Counted from the first letter of the stretch, positions 24,401 to 32,960 are shown. The stretch is 64,000 bases of DNA from Sedimentisphaerales bacterium (GCA_016932095.1 JAFGDN010000011.1:1-64000); one strand, 5' to 3'. Program-made: numbers and translations. The notes: a model not told the origin generated them from the sequence alone.

Positions 24401-25732
24401 TACTACCGGTGTCGCCGTCGAAGTCCCGCACTGACGATAATAACAATTGTACGTCCATGTCGATTTAATCCCACCATCTCCTCCAACTTGACAGCCGGGT
24501 GCAACTATATCCGGCTTGATTCTGCCGTCGGCCGTCGGCCCTCGACTACTTTGATTATAGATTGAATCATCATTGGAATTTGTTGCTCCGACAGATATAA
24601 CGTTCTTAGCTACGGCATTGACTCTTATCGTATGCCAACTACCACCCTGATTATGAACACACCACAACATTGGGATTCTCTTCCCACAAGCCCCAATAAC
24701 AACATTGTCTTCCGCATTACATACAGTACTATATACGTCCCAACTAAGATTCCCCCAAGAATTTGTTGACAAATCTATGTGATATTCATTGATTGCTTCA
24801 TTAAAATCGCTGTAAAGTTTAAAAGTATCTGTCAACCACCATTTATAAGAAACGAGGTTAGCTTCCGAAGCCATTCCTTTCCATTGTAAAGAAGTTCCTC
24901 CACACTCTGCGCTTCTGATTCCATTTCCCAACATAGTGCCAGCCCCATGTGTGGCATGTAAACTCATGTCGCAGCAGTCCCTTTTGATAACTCTGCCTTC
25001 AAGGTCATCGTGCGTATCATCAACACATCCTTCATCCCATTCTCCAACTATTACACCTTGGCCGGTAAGATTATAAGGCGTGCCTTGAACAATATCTGCA
25101 CCACTCACAGCTCTTGCACCATCGTTAGCTGTTGTCGGCTCGTAAAATTGTTCTATATATTTAACCGCGTCGTTATTCGCGAGCTCAAAAATCAAGTCTT
25201 TCGGGAAATAAACCTCCAAGGCGTTCATCTGTTGAACTTCTGCTCTTATTGTTCCACCGTAACCGGAAATTATTGAAGAAGCATCTATTAAAGAAACATC
25301 TGAAAAGAAAAGAATCATCATCCTCGCTTCCCCATTTAAATTGGTTGAATAATCATTTACTCCGTTTTCTAGGATTGCGGGAGCGATTTTATCTTGAGGA
25401 AGGATTTCGATGATAGCCCTGACAATAGGAAGAGATATAATTTCATCTATTCTGTTAGAATCAATTGATGCAAACCATGTCTTATTCGGGACATATGTCA
25501 ACAATCTTACTCCTTTGGTCTCCAGTTGCTTTCTTTGTTCTATTGTTGTAGTGTTCTCCAACTGTATAAGAATATGAACCTTTCCCTTTATTTCCTTTAT
25601 GCTTGCCTTAGTAGAAGCGGTCACTCCAGGCGCAGGAATGAACTGTCTGGATTTAAGAAGGATTTCATTTGCATTGTTTGCAAGAGTTGAATTTATGAAA
25701 ATTAGAAATCCGGACACAAATAAGAATCTCAT
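21401..25732 (-). CDS. Secreted subtilisin-like (S8) protease with DUF11 repeats, parallel beta-helix and dockerin-like C-terminus
   Basis: 1443 aa. Signal peptide 1-20, then a propeptide-like region (to about 210). Catalytic triad of peptidase family S8: Asp233 in GEWDEG, His262 in HATHGAG, Ser438 in GTSTATP. After the protease come a P-domain-like segment (ITLVWDDYP..., about 540-640), three DUF11 repeats (each with ITYT[IF]xYDANG and a VTWNIG core), then right-handed beta-helix repeats (about 1080-1360), and finally a dockerin-like EF-hand pair, DYNRDKTINLFDYSLFAPAW and DDDNDVDIYDLAIFCDDW. AGGAGGT upstream supports the ATG at 25732. It probably acts at the surface or in a secreted assembly. 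Confidence 0.9.
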   Translation of the reverse strand: MRFLFVSGFLIFINSTLANNANEILLKSRQFIPAPGVTASTKASIKEIKGKVHILIQLENTTTIEQRKQLETKGVRLLTYVPNKTWFASIDSNRIDEIISLPIVRAIIEILPQDKIAPAILENGVNDYSTNLNGEARMMILFFSDVSLIDASSIISGYGGTIRAEVQQMNALEVYFPKDLIFELANNDAVKYIEQFYEPTTANDGARAVSGADIVQGTPYNLTGQGVIVGEWDEGCVDDTHDDLEGRVIKRDCCDMSLHATHGAGTMLGNGIRSAECGGTSLQWKGMASEANLVSYKWWLTDTFKLYSDFNEAINEYHIDLSTNSWGNLSWDVYSTVCNAEDNVVIGACGKRIPMLWCVHNQGGSWHTIRVNAVAKNVISVGATNSNDDSIYNQSSRGPTADGRIKPDIVAPGCQVGGDGGIKSTWTYNCYYRQCGTSTATPVVTGCASLMLQHWRNTHTGQPDPLPSTIKAILLHTAVDLGNSGPDFTYGWGRVNIKDAVDFISEDLNNIILEDTIVDKGDKKQFSFIVFPNQPKLKITLVWDDYPGDPAAEKALVNDLDLIVRDPNGTRYYPWVLDVNSGHEDYPAVHGEDRLNNIEQVCVDNPVSGTWTVEVNGFDIPQPVQLYSLVGNVSQKLGLNLIKVDDINDGNCVLPFSPITYTIFYDANGVADSNVKIVDYLPDELTYISSSPEGEYYPFDGTVTWNIGTIASDDNGVFTLNAQVNILAESNSIITNFCEIEGDYDESSAEVNTPVCTWNPGDIYINKIDDVNDGNCVFPFSPITYTISYDANGVFDSSVKIVDYLPEDVDYISSSPEGEYYPFDDTVTWDIGNITPDDNGVFTINVMVNNQAESGIVLTNRCEIDGDLYYRSSEVNTPVCTWNQGSVCLDIFDNINDENCVSPETPITYTITYDANGAVDKNVSIVDYLPIELDYNSSSPEGVYNAGERTVTWNIGNLPPNGQRTFTINTQVNYQAEPCSVITNICEIRGDSIYKSSEVNIPVCIWIPGVIFVDCSRLNGADTGISWFDAYLDLRDALDRASIDSNITQIWVADGNYMPSVPANNPTFQLIDGITLYGHFDGNETSISQRNFNNTNKETTLKGTGISYQNVVTALDLSPNNIFDGFKIVGGYLGIKVVDSNLLVSNCHITGNRAGISANFSSFIVAESIIQDNNDFGIDVNYSSETKVINSILCDNGFGIHLREVNAPVTVQDCSIYNNMYGIYNQNASIHNSFSTVVIRCKIFENQEGIWLRGDSNSIIQNNWIYRNGYAGVYITNGALAIIRNTTIVSEQYCINRAGGINPLVSNCILLGGIKGVTKMSNYSWFDGDPCFIDADNNDFHLRSNSPCIDAGDPNFNDFNDTDIDGQRRILFGTSALRVDFGADEFYWPKADYNRDKTINLFDYSLFAPAWNEPNELISLDDDNDVDIYDLAIFCDDWLWQAP

Positions 25733-25891
25733 TTCAATACCTCCTGGCCGGCATAAGGCCGACGGAACAATTGAATATTAGAACAGGAAAGCCGCCGAAA
25801 ATGCAAAAATATCGTCTCCTGCTCACCTTTTTTATTACGTAGCCCACAATACTAAAATTTCCGGCTAAAATCAAGGAAATTATTGGCGGTG

Positions 25892-25982
25892 CAGACAGAG
25901 GACGGAAGACAGAGGACGGATAACAGAGGGCAGAAGACGGTGGACGGAAGACAGAATGCAGAACAGAGAATGCAGAATGCAG
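25892..25982. repeat. Thirteen-unit purine heptamer array
   Basis: Phased units such as cagacag, aggacgg, aagacag, aggacgg, ataacag, agggcag, aagacgg, then aatgcag repeats. It is the purine-strand counterpart of 1163-1274 and shares a 16-nt word with the ispE array. Confidence 0.9.
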
Positions 25983-26123
25983 AGAGAATCAGTAGGGGCA
26001 GACCTGCCTGCCCTCGAATGTTGTTATCGTGGGTGTGTCTGCCCTGAAGGATATGGCATAAAAGGGTCAAATAAAGTATAGTGGGCAATAAGCTAAGGTG
26101 AAGAATCCAAAGTGAGAAAAAGA

Positions 26124-26179
26124 GATTGCTTCGCCCCACTGCTGTCTTGCGACAGCAAGACGTGGGGCTCGCAATGACG
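26124..26179. repeat. Long palindrome ATTGCTTCGCCCCAC...GTGGGGCTCGCAAT
   Basis: Outer arms attgc..gccccac and gtggggc..gcaat pair, and the inner gctgtc/gacagc form a second stem. It ends 4 nt before the GT9 start and resembles scattered bacterial hairpin elements. Confidence 0.65.
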
Positions 26180-26183
26180 GGTT

Positions 26184-27236
26184 ATGAGCGGGAAAAGCAA
26201 TATAATCGACGAATTGAGGAAGAAGCTGGCCAAGGCGGCGCTGGCGGGAGAGCGCGGGGTGATTTTACAGCCGGGGTCGCTCGGGGATTGTATCCTGACA
26301 CTGCCCTTGGCGGAGCTTATGAAGGAAACGGTCTGCCCGGGGGGCGTGGATATAATCGGGCGAACGGAATATACCGGTTTTTTGCCGGGGAGAAGCTGTG
26401 TTGATGGGGTGCGAGCGATGGATTCGATGGGGCTGCACCGGCTGTTTGTCGGAGAGAAGGATTTTGCCCTGGCGGACGGCGACCCGTTGATAACGGCGTT
26501 CGCGGAATACCCCTGGATTGTTACGTTTCTTGGCGAGCCGGACGGCGATTTCGAGAGGAACTTAATTTTCACAGCCCATTGCAGCCATGGGGCAGAGGTA
26601 ATAACGCTGGCGATGAAACCGGCTGTTAATTGTAATAAGCATATCGGCGATTTTTACAGGGAGCAGTTCATAAAAGAAAGCGGATTGGCCGAGGAGAAGC
26701 TAAACAGCCCGATTGGTATGCCTATGATAAGGCCGACGGACGCGGATATGAAAAAAGGTAAACAAATCCTGGCAGAAGCGGGTGTAACGGCGGCGCGAAA
26801 GCCGATAGTGATACAGCCGGGAAGCGGCGGGGCTGAAAAGTGCTGGAACATAGATAATTTCGTTTCGATAGCCGAAACGCTGGCCAAAGAAGGCATAGAA
26901 ACGGTATTTATTCTGGGGCCTGCCGAATTAGAACGGTTCGGCACTTCTGTGAAAAGTAAAATGGGGACGGCCGGGAAAACGCTGGCAAACCTGTCACTCA
27001 CGGAGGCGCTGGCAGTATTAAGCAACGCCGCGGGCTATATCGGCAACGACAGCGGAATAACGCATTTATCGGCGGCTTTAGGCATAAAGACGGTTGCGGT
27101 ATTCGGGCCGACAGACCCGGCGGTTTACGGGCCAATCGGGCCTGCGATAACGGCGCTGCAAAGCAGTGAGAGGGATTTCGCGGGAACGATTTCGGAGGAG
27201 CTGCAAAAGAAGGCGGCGGAAGCGCTGGTTGGATAA
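26184..27236 (+). CDS. Glycosyltransferase family 9 (LPS heptosyltransferase-like)
   Basis: 350 aa. N-terminal ILQPGSLGDCILTLPLAELM is the GT9 acceptor-domain start, and the C-terminal NDSGITHLSAALGIKTVAVF with FGPTDP is the donor-site signature of ADP-heptose transferases. A GT-B fold is expected. It probably adds a heptose or related sugar to the LPS core at the inner face of the cytoplasmic membrane. The neighbours lpxD and lpxI support an LPS role. The exact sugar cannot be read from sequence. The gene begins right after a palindromic element. Confidence 0.85.
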   Translation: MSGKSNIIDELRKKLAKAALAGERGVILQPGSLGDCILTLPLAELMKETVCPGGVDIIGRTEYTGFLPGRSCVDGVRAMDSMGLHRLFVGEKDFALADGDPLITAFAEYPWIVTFLGEPDGDFERNLIFTAHCSHGAEVITLAMKPAVNCNKHIGDFYREQFIKESGLAEEKLNSPIGMPMIRPTDADMKKGKQILAEAGVTAARKPIVIQPGSGGAEKCWNIDNFVSIAETLAKEGIETVFILGPAELERFGTSVKSKMGTAGKTLANLSLTEALAVLSNAAGYIGNDSGITHLSAALGIKTVAVFGPTDPAVYGPIGPAITALQSSERDFAGTISEELQKKAAEALVG

Positions 27237-27600
27237 AAAAGCGAGTGCCAGCAGCATAATGAAGCAGGTTGGGTCAAACGGTTGCGGTTGCGCAGCTCAT
27301 ATCGGTTGCGTAAAACGTCCATCATTGTATCATACGCAACCATCCAGCGAGTAACGAAACGAGCCGCGCAAGCGAATAGACGATAAACGCAACCCCCCGC
27401 AAAGAAGAACCGCACGCACGGTTAAACGAAAACGAAAAGCATCAGTTGACCAAATTAGGGCATCTGCTATAATACGCCGGCCTGCGAGAAAGCAGGAAGC
27501 AGGCATAAACTGCAAATTTTGGATTGCCCGGCTTCGTTTAAGGGCTACGCCGAGGCGAGTGCATTCCGCCGCAGGCAGACAAGTTCGGACTGGTGAAATT
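27237..27600. other. Gene-free stretch before lpxD
   Basis: About 360 nt. It contains cggttgcggttgcg and acgcaac words in both orientations (27275-27420), irregular CG-spaced units that may be a decayed heptamer array (27350-27395), and one copy of the 31-bp element (27526-27556). No RNA gene recognised. Confidence 0.5.
27526..27556 (+). repeat. CCCGGCTTCG...GCCGAGGC element, copy B
   Basis: 31 nt, identical to 29985-30015 except at two adjacent positions (tt versus cc). It lies 44 nt upstream of the lpxD ATG. Confidence 0.85.
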
Positions 27601-28665
27601 ATGGAAACAAAAACATTAGGTGAATTGGCGCAATACGTCGGCGGACGGGTTCGCGGTGACGCAAATGTAAAAATACATTCGGCGGCGACCTTAGGCCGGG
27701 CGGGCGAAGGCGATATAAGCTTTTTGAGCAACGATAAATACGAAAAGCAGCTCCTGACGACCAGGGCAAGCGCGGTCATCGTGGGAAGCGACACTGTCGC
27801 AACGTCGGTTCCGTTATTAGTGGCCGAGGACCCGTATTACGCGTTTATGCAGATAATGGTTCTTCTTCACGGCCATCGAAAGCACAAGAAGCTCGGAATA
27901 AGCCCCAAGGCGATAATTTCCGACAGCGCCAAAATCGGGGCTGATTGTCATATACACGAGTTCGCGACGATAGCAGACGGCGCCAGGGTAGGCAACGGCT
28001 GTATAATCTATCCCTGCACGTATGTCGGCGAGAACGTTCAAATCGGCAACGACTGCATTTTGTATCCCAACGTGGCCATATACGAGGGCTGCCGGGTAGG
28101 CAACCGCGTCATAATCAATGCCAATGCTATAATCGGCGAAGATGGATTCGGCTTCGCGACGCATAACGGCGTTCATCACAAGATACCGCAAATCGGGTGC
28201 GTTGTTATAGAAGACGACGTTGAGATAGGGGCGGGCTGCGGAATTGAGCGGGGAACGCTGAACGATACCATAATCGGGCAGGGCAGTAAATTAGGCGATT
28301 TGGTGGCGATTGGACACGGGACGAAGGTGGGGCCTCATTGCCTGTTAGTGGCGCAGGTGGGGATAGCGGGTTCCACGAGCTTAGGTAATCACTGTATCGT
28401 CGGCGGACAGGCGGGTATCGTGGGGCACATCATAATCGGCAACAACGTTGCAATCGGGGCGCAGGCGGGCGTGATAAACAACGTCGGCGACGGCAAAGTA
28501 GTGCTGGGGTCGCCCGCGATAGAAGCCAACCAGGCAAAACGGGCATACGGGCTGATTCAGTTTTTGCCGGAAATGCGGCAAAGCATTCGCGAGCTTCAGG
28601 AGCAAATCGAGCGGCTTGCGTCGGGCGGCGGGCCTGGCCAGCCGCAGCGTCCGGATGAGCCATAG
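27601..28665 (+). CDS. lpxD: UDP-3-O-(3-hydroxyacyl)glucosamine N-acyltransferase
   Basis: LpxD adds the N-linked acyl chain in lipid A synthesis. 354 aa. An N-terminal uridine-binding domain (LGELAQYVGGRVRGD, then GDISFLSNDKY) is followed by hexapeptide repeats of the left-handed beta-helix (I-G-x-x-x-x units from about 110 to 300) with a catalytic-His candidate in AIGHGTKVGPHC. A C-terminal helix (MRQSIRELQEQIERL) trimerises. The ATG at 27601 is preferred over an upstream GTG at 27559 inside the repeat region. lpxI follows directly. Confidence 0.95.
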   Translation: METKTLGELAQYVGGRVRGDANVKIHSAATLGRAGEGDISFLSNDKYEKQLLTTRASAVIVGSDTVATSVPLLVAEDPYYAFMQIMVLLHGHRKHKKLGISPKAIISDSAKIGADCHIHEFATIADGARVGNGCIIYPCTYVGENVQIGNDCILYPNVAIYEGCRVGNRVIINANAIIGEDGFGFATHNGVHHKIPQIGCVVIEDDVEIGAGCGIERGTLNDTIIGQGSKLGDLVAIGHGTKVGPHCLLVAQVGIAGSTSLGNHCIVGGQAGIVGHIIIGNNVAIGAQAGVINNVGDGKVVLGSPAIEANQAKRAYGLIQFLPEMRQSIRELQEQIERLASGGGPGQPQRPDEP

Positions 28666-28680
28666 GTGTTTTCAAGAGAT

Positions 28681-29517
28681 ATGAGCAGCGAAAATGTTAT
28701 CGGCTTGATAGCAGGCGGTGGACGGCTGCCGTTTATGATAGCAGAGGGCATCCGAAAAACGGGATTAAAACTCATCTGTGTAGGGCTTGCGGGCAGCGTG
28801 GACAGCACAATAGCCCGTGAAACAGACGTTTATTATAAGGCGGCTGTGGCAAGGCCCGGAAGCTGGATTCGCAGGATGAAAAGACACGGGGTAACAAACG
28901 CGGTAATGGCGGGCAGGGTTGAGAAGGGGCAGATTTTTACGCCGTTTAGGATACTGCGATATCTGCCGGACTGGCGGGCGGTGCGAATATGGTACTGGCG
29001 GCTTCGCAAAAAAAACAAGCAGAACGAAACGCTGTTATCGGCGCTGGCCGATGAATTAGCCAGCGGGGGAATAATGCTGGAGGATTCGACGAAATACTGT
29101 AAGGAGCACCTGGCAACGCAGGGGCCTATGACCGTGGGAAACCCAGGCGGGACGATTGAAAAAGACATCGAGTTCGGCTGGCCGATTTTGAAAAAAATAA
29201 CGGAGATGGACATAGGCCAGGCAATAGCGGTCAAGGAACGGGAAGTTCTGGCGGTGGAAGCGATAGAGGGCACGGCAGCGATGATTGAGCGGACGGGATT
29301 GCTTGTTAAATCGGGGGGCTGGACACTATTGAAGGCGGCCAAGCACAAGCAGGATATGCGGTTCGACGTGCCTTGTGTCGGGCCGGATACCATCAGGGCC
29401 CTTGCCAAAAACGGCGCAAAGTGCTTAGTTGTCGAGAAGGAAAAAACGATAATTATTGACAAGCCGGAAACTATAAAACTCGCAAATGAGTCGGGCATCG
29501 CAATCATCGGTCGTTGA
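28681..29517 (+). CDS. lpxI: UDP-2,3-diacylglucosamine pyrophosphatase, LpxI type
   Basis: LpxI hydrolyses UDP-2,3-diacylglucosamine to lipid X and UMP, replacing LpxH in many non-enterobacterial species. Seen: IGLIAGGGRLPFMIA at the start, GRVEKGQIF, the conserved ALADELASGGIMLEDST, and AVEAIEGTAAMIERTG with VKSGGW later. 278 aa is typical. The ATG at 28681 is used; a GTG at 28666 just after the lpxD stop would add five residues. The end overlaps the kinase-like gene by 32 nt, so lpxD-lpxI-kinase-glf form an operon. Confidence 0.92.
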   Translation: MSSENVIGLIAGGGRLPFMIAEGIRKTGLKLICVGLAGSVDSTIARETDVYYKAAVARPGSWIRRMKRHGVTNAVMAGRVEKGQIFTPFRILRYLPDWRAVRIWYWRLRKKNKQNETLLSALADELASGGIMLEDSTKYCKEHLATQGPMTVGNPGGTIEKDIEFGWPILKKITEMDIGQAIAVKEREVLAVEAIEGTAAMIERTGLLVKSGGWTLLKAAKHKQDMRFDVPCVGPDTIRALAKNGAKCLVVEKEKTIIIDKPETIKLANESGIAIIGR

Positions 29518-30916
29518 AACAATCCCGGCGCACCGGAGATTCCCATTTGAGCTTTCGATACGCCTGCGGGGACGAAACGCCGGGATGGAACGCGTTTTAT
29601 GCAAGGCGCTGCTGCGGGCAATTCCGAACAACAGGGAGGTATTTGACGCCGAGTGGAACAACAAGGCGGTAATCGTTAAAGTTTTTTCGCAAAGATTGGT
29701 TTCCCGAATTCGCTTTCGGAGGGAATGGGGAGGTTTGGCGAAGCTTGGCCGGCGGGGAATAAATGCGCCAAAACCGTTGTTTTGCGGAAAAACAGCGAAA
29801 GGGAAACTTGCGATAGTTACTGAGAAAGTGGCTGATTCACAAACCATAGCAGAGGTTTACAGGAAGCAAGCCGACAAAGTAAAACAAGTCGAACTACTGA
29901 TACAGGTAGCCACAGAACTTGCGCGCCAGCACGAAAAGGGAGTGTTGCAGAAGGACCTGCACCTCGGAAATTTTCTTTTGAACGGCCCGGCTTCGCCTAA
30001 GGGCTACGCCGAGGCAGGGGACAAAATAGTCATGCTCGACCCGGCGGAGATACGATTTTTTCACAGGCCGATTGGGAGGAAGAAAAGCGTTTCGCAACTG
30101 GCGCTATTGACAAATAAGCTTGACAGCAAAGACGTGGAGACGGCCCGAAGCGTATGGCGAGAGTATTTCAACGGGCGCAAGTGGCAATTCAGAGAATCGG
30201 ACGAGCAATTGCTCAGGAAAGAGGCGGCCCGGCACAAGAGAAACTGGCTGAGACGCGCCCTGAGAAAGTGCCTGCGGACGAGCAAAAAATTTCTGCGAAT
30301 AAAGAAAGACGGATACACAGCCGTATTTAACGGTCAGTTTATCGCGGGAACCGAGCCGATTGATTTTCTGCGCAGTATAGATGAGCTGATGGAAAAAGGC
30401 GTGATTTTGAAACGCGGAAATACAAGCTTTGTTTCACGATTGGCCTTCAACGGCAGGGACATCGTCATCAAGCGTTACAACCATAAAGGATTTTTTCATT
30501 CGCTGAGGCATACGCTCAAAAAAACGCGGGCGAAACAAAGCTGGCTTTATGGGCATCGGCTGACGTGGCTCGGAATACCTACGCCCAAGCCGCTTGCCTA
30601 TATCGAGCAGCGTAAAGGGGGACTGGCCTGGAAATCGTATTTGATAACCGAATACGTTGAGGGCCAAAAACTCTGCAATCTCCCGGAAAGCGACGGCGTT
30701 ACCCGGCAACGGCGTTCAGACGTAATCCGTGAGCTGATGGGCTTGCTTGATAACCTCGGCCAATATCGAATAAGTCACGGCGACTTAAAGCACTCAAACA
30801 TCCTGATTACAAACAACGGTCCCGTACTGACGGACCTCGACGCGATGAAAGTACACAGATTGAACTGGACGTATAAAAAAAGACGGATAAAAGACAAGGA
30901 ACGACTCATACGGTAA
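29486..30916 (+). CDS. Tandem lipopolysaccharide-kinase-like protein (two WaaP/Kdo-kinase-type domains)
   Basis: 476 aa with two protein-kinase-like lobes. Domain 1 (about 40-200): Lys65 in AVIVKVF, catalytic loop QKDLHLGNF with Asp157, metal Asp185 in MLDPAEIR. Domain 2 (about 290-465): Lys329 in DIVIKRY, catalytic loop HGDLKHSN (431-438), metal Asp450 in TDLDAMK. Both are close in pattern to WaaP/InaA/Kdo kinases, which phosphorylate LPS core sugars. Overlap with lpxI and the surrounding lipid A genes support that substrate. Residues 167-179 (GPASPKGYAEAGD) come from a 31-bp palindromic element inserted between the catalytic loop and metal Asp of domain 1. Both domains keep key residues, so both may be active; this is inferred. 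Confidence 0.72.
   Translation: MSRASQSSVVETIPAHRRFPFELSIRLRGRNAGMERVLCKALLRAIPNNREVFDAEWNNKAVIVKVFSQRLVSRIRFRREWGGLAKLGRRGINAPKPLFCGKTAKGKLAIVTEKVADSQTIAEVYRKQADKVKQVELLIQVATELARQHEKGVLQKDLHLGNFLLNGPASPKGYAEAGDKIVMLDPAEIRFFHRPIGRKKSVSQLALLTNKLDSKDVETARSVWREYFNGRKWQFRESDEQLLRKEAARHKRNWLRRALRKCLRTSKKFLRIKKDGYTAVFNGQFIAGTEPIDFLRSIDELMEKGVILKRGNTSFVSRLAFNGRDIVIKRYNHKGFFHSLRHTLKKTRAKQSWLYGHRLTWLGIPTPKPLAYIEQRKGGLAWKSYLITEYVEGQKLCNLPESDGVTRQRRSDVIRELMGLLDNLGQYRISHGDLKHSNILITNNGPVLTDLDAMKVHRLNWTYKKRRIKDKERLIR
29985..30015 (+). repeat. CCCGGCTTCG...GCCGAGGC element, copy C, inside a coding region
   Basis: 31 nt, two mismatches to copy B. It is read in frame as part of the tandem kinase, adding about 12 residues between HLGNFLLN and KIVMLD. 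Confidence 0.85.
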
Positions 30917-30928
30917 GGCGCAGCGGTT

Positions 30929-32023
30929 ATGTCACACTATGATTTCCTCGTCGTTGGATGCGGGATGTTCGGCGCAACTTTCGCCCGGCAAATGGCCGAA
31001 CGCGGCAGGAAGGTCCTGATTATAGAAAAAAGGCCTCACCCCGGCGGCAATTGTTATACAGAGGACCTTGAAAATATACAGGTTCACAAATACGGCCCTC
31101 ACATATTCCATACCGGCATCGACCGGGTCTGGAAATACGTCAATCGATTCGCCGAATTTAACGCCTTCATAAACAGGCCAAAAGTAAGATACCAAAACAA
31201 ACTATACTCGTTCCCCATAAATCTGATGACACTGTACCAGTTGTGGGGCACACAATCACCGGACGAGGCAAAGAAAAAGCTGGAAGAAGCAGTCGTTGAA
31301 AATAACGACCCGCGTCATTTAGAGGACTGGATACTTTCGCGCGTCGGGCGGGAAATATATGAGGTATTTTTTAAGGGCTATACAAAAAAACAATGGGGAA
31401 AAGACCCAAAAGAACTGCCCGCAAGCATCATACAAAGAGTGCCAGTCCGGCTGAACTTTAACGATAATTACTACAATGACAAATACCAGGGCATTCCCGT
31501 CGGCGGCTATACAAAACTGTTCGAGAAAATGCTCGAGGGCGTCGAAGTCAAACTCAACACCGACTATTTCGCAAACAGGCAATACTGGGACTCCGCCGCC
31601 GACACAATTGTATATACAGGAAAAATAGATGAGTATTTCAACTACAAATTCGGCGAATTGGAGTACAGGGGTCTGCGATTTGAAAGCAAACTGATGGAAG
31701 GCGACTACCAGGGCAACGCCGTCATAAATTACACCGAAGAGCAGGTGCCTTATACGCGGATAATTGAGCACAAGCATTTTGAGCTCAGGAATACGGATAA
31801 AACCGCAGTAACGTGGGAATACCCCGACAATTACGACAAAAGCAAAATTCCGTATTACCCTGTAAATGTTGAAAGAAATAATCAGCTTTACAATCTATAC
31901 AGGCAGGAGGCCGCGAGACAGAAAAAACTTATCCTCGGAGGCCGGTTGGCTGCTTATGCTTATTTAGATATGGACCAAACTATAGATGCAGCGCTAACAA
32001 CCTGCGAAAGAATAAGCACCTAA
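30929..32023 (+). CDS. glf: UDP-galactopyranose mutase
   Basis: 364 aa. N-terminal FAD Rossmann motif VVGCGMFGATFARQMAERG, EKRPHPGGN, and HKYGPHIFHT are diagnostic for Glf; YTKKQWG, RVPVRLNF-NDNYYND and the C-terminal GRLAAYAYLDMDQTI follow. It converts UDP-Galp to UDP-Galf, a precursor of galactofuranose in O-antigen or exopolysaccharide. It lies 12 nt after the tandem kinase gene. Its end overlaps that of the convergent glycosyltransferase gene by 4 nt. Confidence 0.95.
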   Translation: MSHYDFLVVGCGMFGATFARQMAERGRKVLIIEKRPHPGGNCYTEDLENIQVHKYGPHIFHTGIDRVWKYVNRFAEFNAFINRPKVRYQNKLYSFPINLMTLYQLWGTQSPDEAKKKLEEAVVENNDPRHLEDWILSRVGREIYEVFFKGYTKKQWGKDPKELPASIIQRVPVRLNFNDNYYNDKYQGIPVGGYTKLFEKMLEGVEVKLNTDYFANRQYWDSAADTIVYTGKIDEYFNYKFGELEYRGLRFESKLMEGDYQGNAVINYTEEQVPYTRIIEHKHFELRNTDKTAVTWEYPDNYDKSKIPYYPVNVERNNQLYNLYRQEAARQKKLILGGRLAAYAYLDMDQTIDAALTTCERIST

Positions 32024-32934
32024 TCCGCGTTCTTTTTTAAGCATCCCTCCACGCCAGGATACAACCGCCTTGCTATCACTGCTTTTGTCAGGAGTATCAG
32101 CGATTTTAAGCTGGGACGGAGCCGGAAAGATTGACCGAGCAATTCACGCGCCTGGTCATAGAATCCCTCTCCGGCTGCGCAACGGCCGGCCCTGTAGCAT
32201 TCCCTGCTGAACCTTTTCATCGCAATGCGAGGCGAGATAACGTGTTTTCCCCCGCCGTTATAGTAAAAGTCCGTCAGCATATCCAGTTCCGCCTTGCAGT
32301 TGGCAAATGAATCTTTTGAGGTATTACTGGAATGGCGACGCCTCATAAAAGTCGGTTCACTTAATGCAATAAAACGGTATTTCAAAGAAATCGCCAGCTC
32401 CAGTTTATAATCGTATGAGGCCTTTAACGAGGTATCGAACCCCCCTGCTTCTTCGAGCGCCTTTTTGGGGAACATCGAGCCGTTCGGATGCACAATAACA
32501 TCCTCAAACAAACGTTCGGCAATGTATCCGCTGTGCAATTTTCTTTTGCTGCGTCCGCAGACATTCCCGTCCTCGTCGATTCTGAAGTAATTGCCGTAAA
32601 CGACCACGTTACCACCATGCGATTCCATAGCATTGAGCATCCTCTCGACCGCATCCGAAACAAGGATGTCGTCGGAATGTATAAAGGATATGTACTTTCC
32701 CCGTGCAAGCTCGATTAGTTTGTTGCAGGCAGCGGCCTCTCCCTGATTTTTATGCCAGTAATACCTGGTCTTATAGCCGGAATTTTTTATCATTTCATCG
32801 GTTCCGTCGGTCGAGCCGTCGTCCACAATAATAACTTCGTAATCTTTGCAGGTCTGTGCAAATACGCTGGCGAGAGTTTCACGGAGATATTTTTTTCGAT
32901 TATAAGTCGGGACACAAATACTAACCGCGGGCAT
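32020..32934 (-). CDS. Glycosyltransferase family 2
   Basis: 304 aa with the GT2 N-terminal fold: VSICVPTYNRKKYLRETLAS, VDDGSTDGT, then the DXD-like HSDDIL. GT-A enzymes with this signature transfer a sugar from UDP/GDP donors to a polysaccharide acceptor. The C-terminal third (GRCAAGEGFYDQARELLGQS) lacks membrane helices. It is downstream of the CgeB-like gene on the same strand, with 26 nt between. Donor and acceptor unknown. Confidence 0.85.
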   Translation of the reverse strand: MPAVSICVPTYNRKKYLRETLASVFAQTCKDYEVIIVDDGSTDGTDEMIKNSGYKTRYYWHKNQGEAAACNKLIELARGKYISFIHSDDILVSDAVERMLNAMESHGGNVVVYGNYFRIDEDGNVCGRSKRKLHSGYIAERLFEDVIVHPNGSMFPKKALEEAGGFDTSLKASYDYKLELAISLKYRFIALSEPTFMRRRHSSNTSKDSFANCKAELDMLTDFYYNGGGKHVISPRIAMKRFSRECYRAGRCAAGEGFYDQARELLGQSFRLRPSLKSLILLTKAVIARRLYPGVEGCLKKNAD

Positions 32935-32960
32935 AGCACGTATTCCTATACTTTTTATGA

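Larger units (their letters stand above)
25733..26183. other. Gene-free stretch upstream of the surface-glycan operon
   Basis: About 450 nt, largely repeat: a 13-unit heptamer array (25892-25982) and a long palindrome (26124-26179). The minus-strand promoter of the subtilase gene and the + strand promoter of the GT9 operon should flank these; no clear -35/-10 pair was identified. Confidence 0.5.

Noticed and set aside
27275-27420. Integron or attachment site from repeated cggttgcg/acgcaac words
   Set aside because: No integrase, no conserved core site, and the 14-nt match to 1140-1157 is low-complexity and not significant alone.
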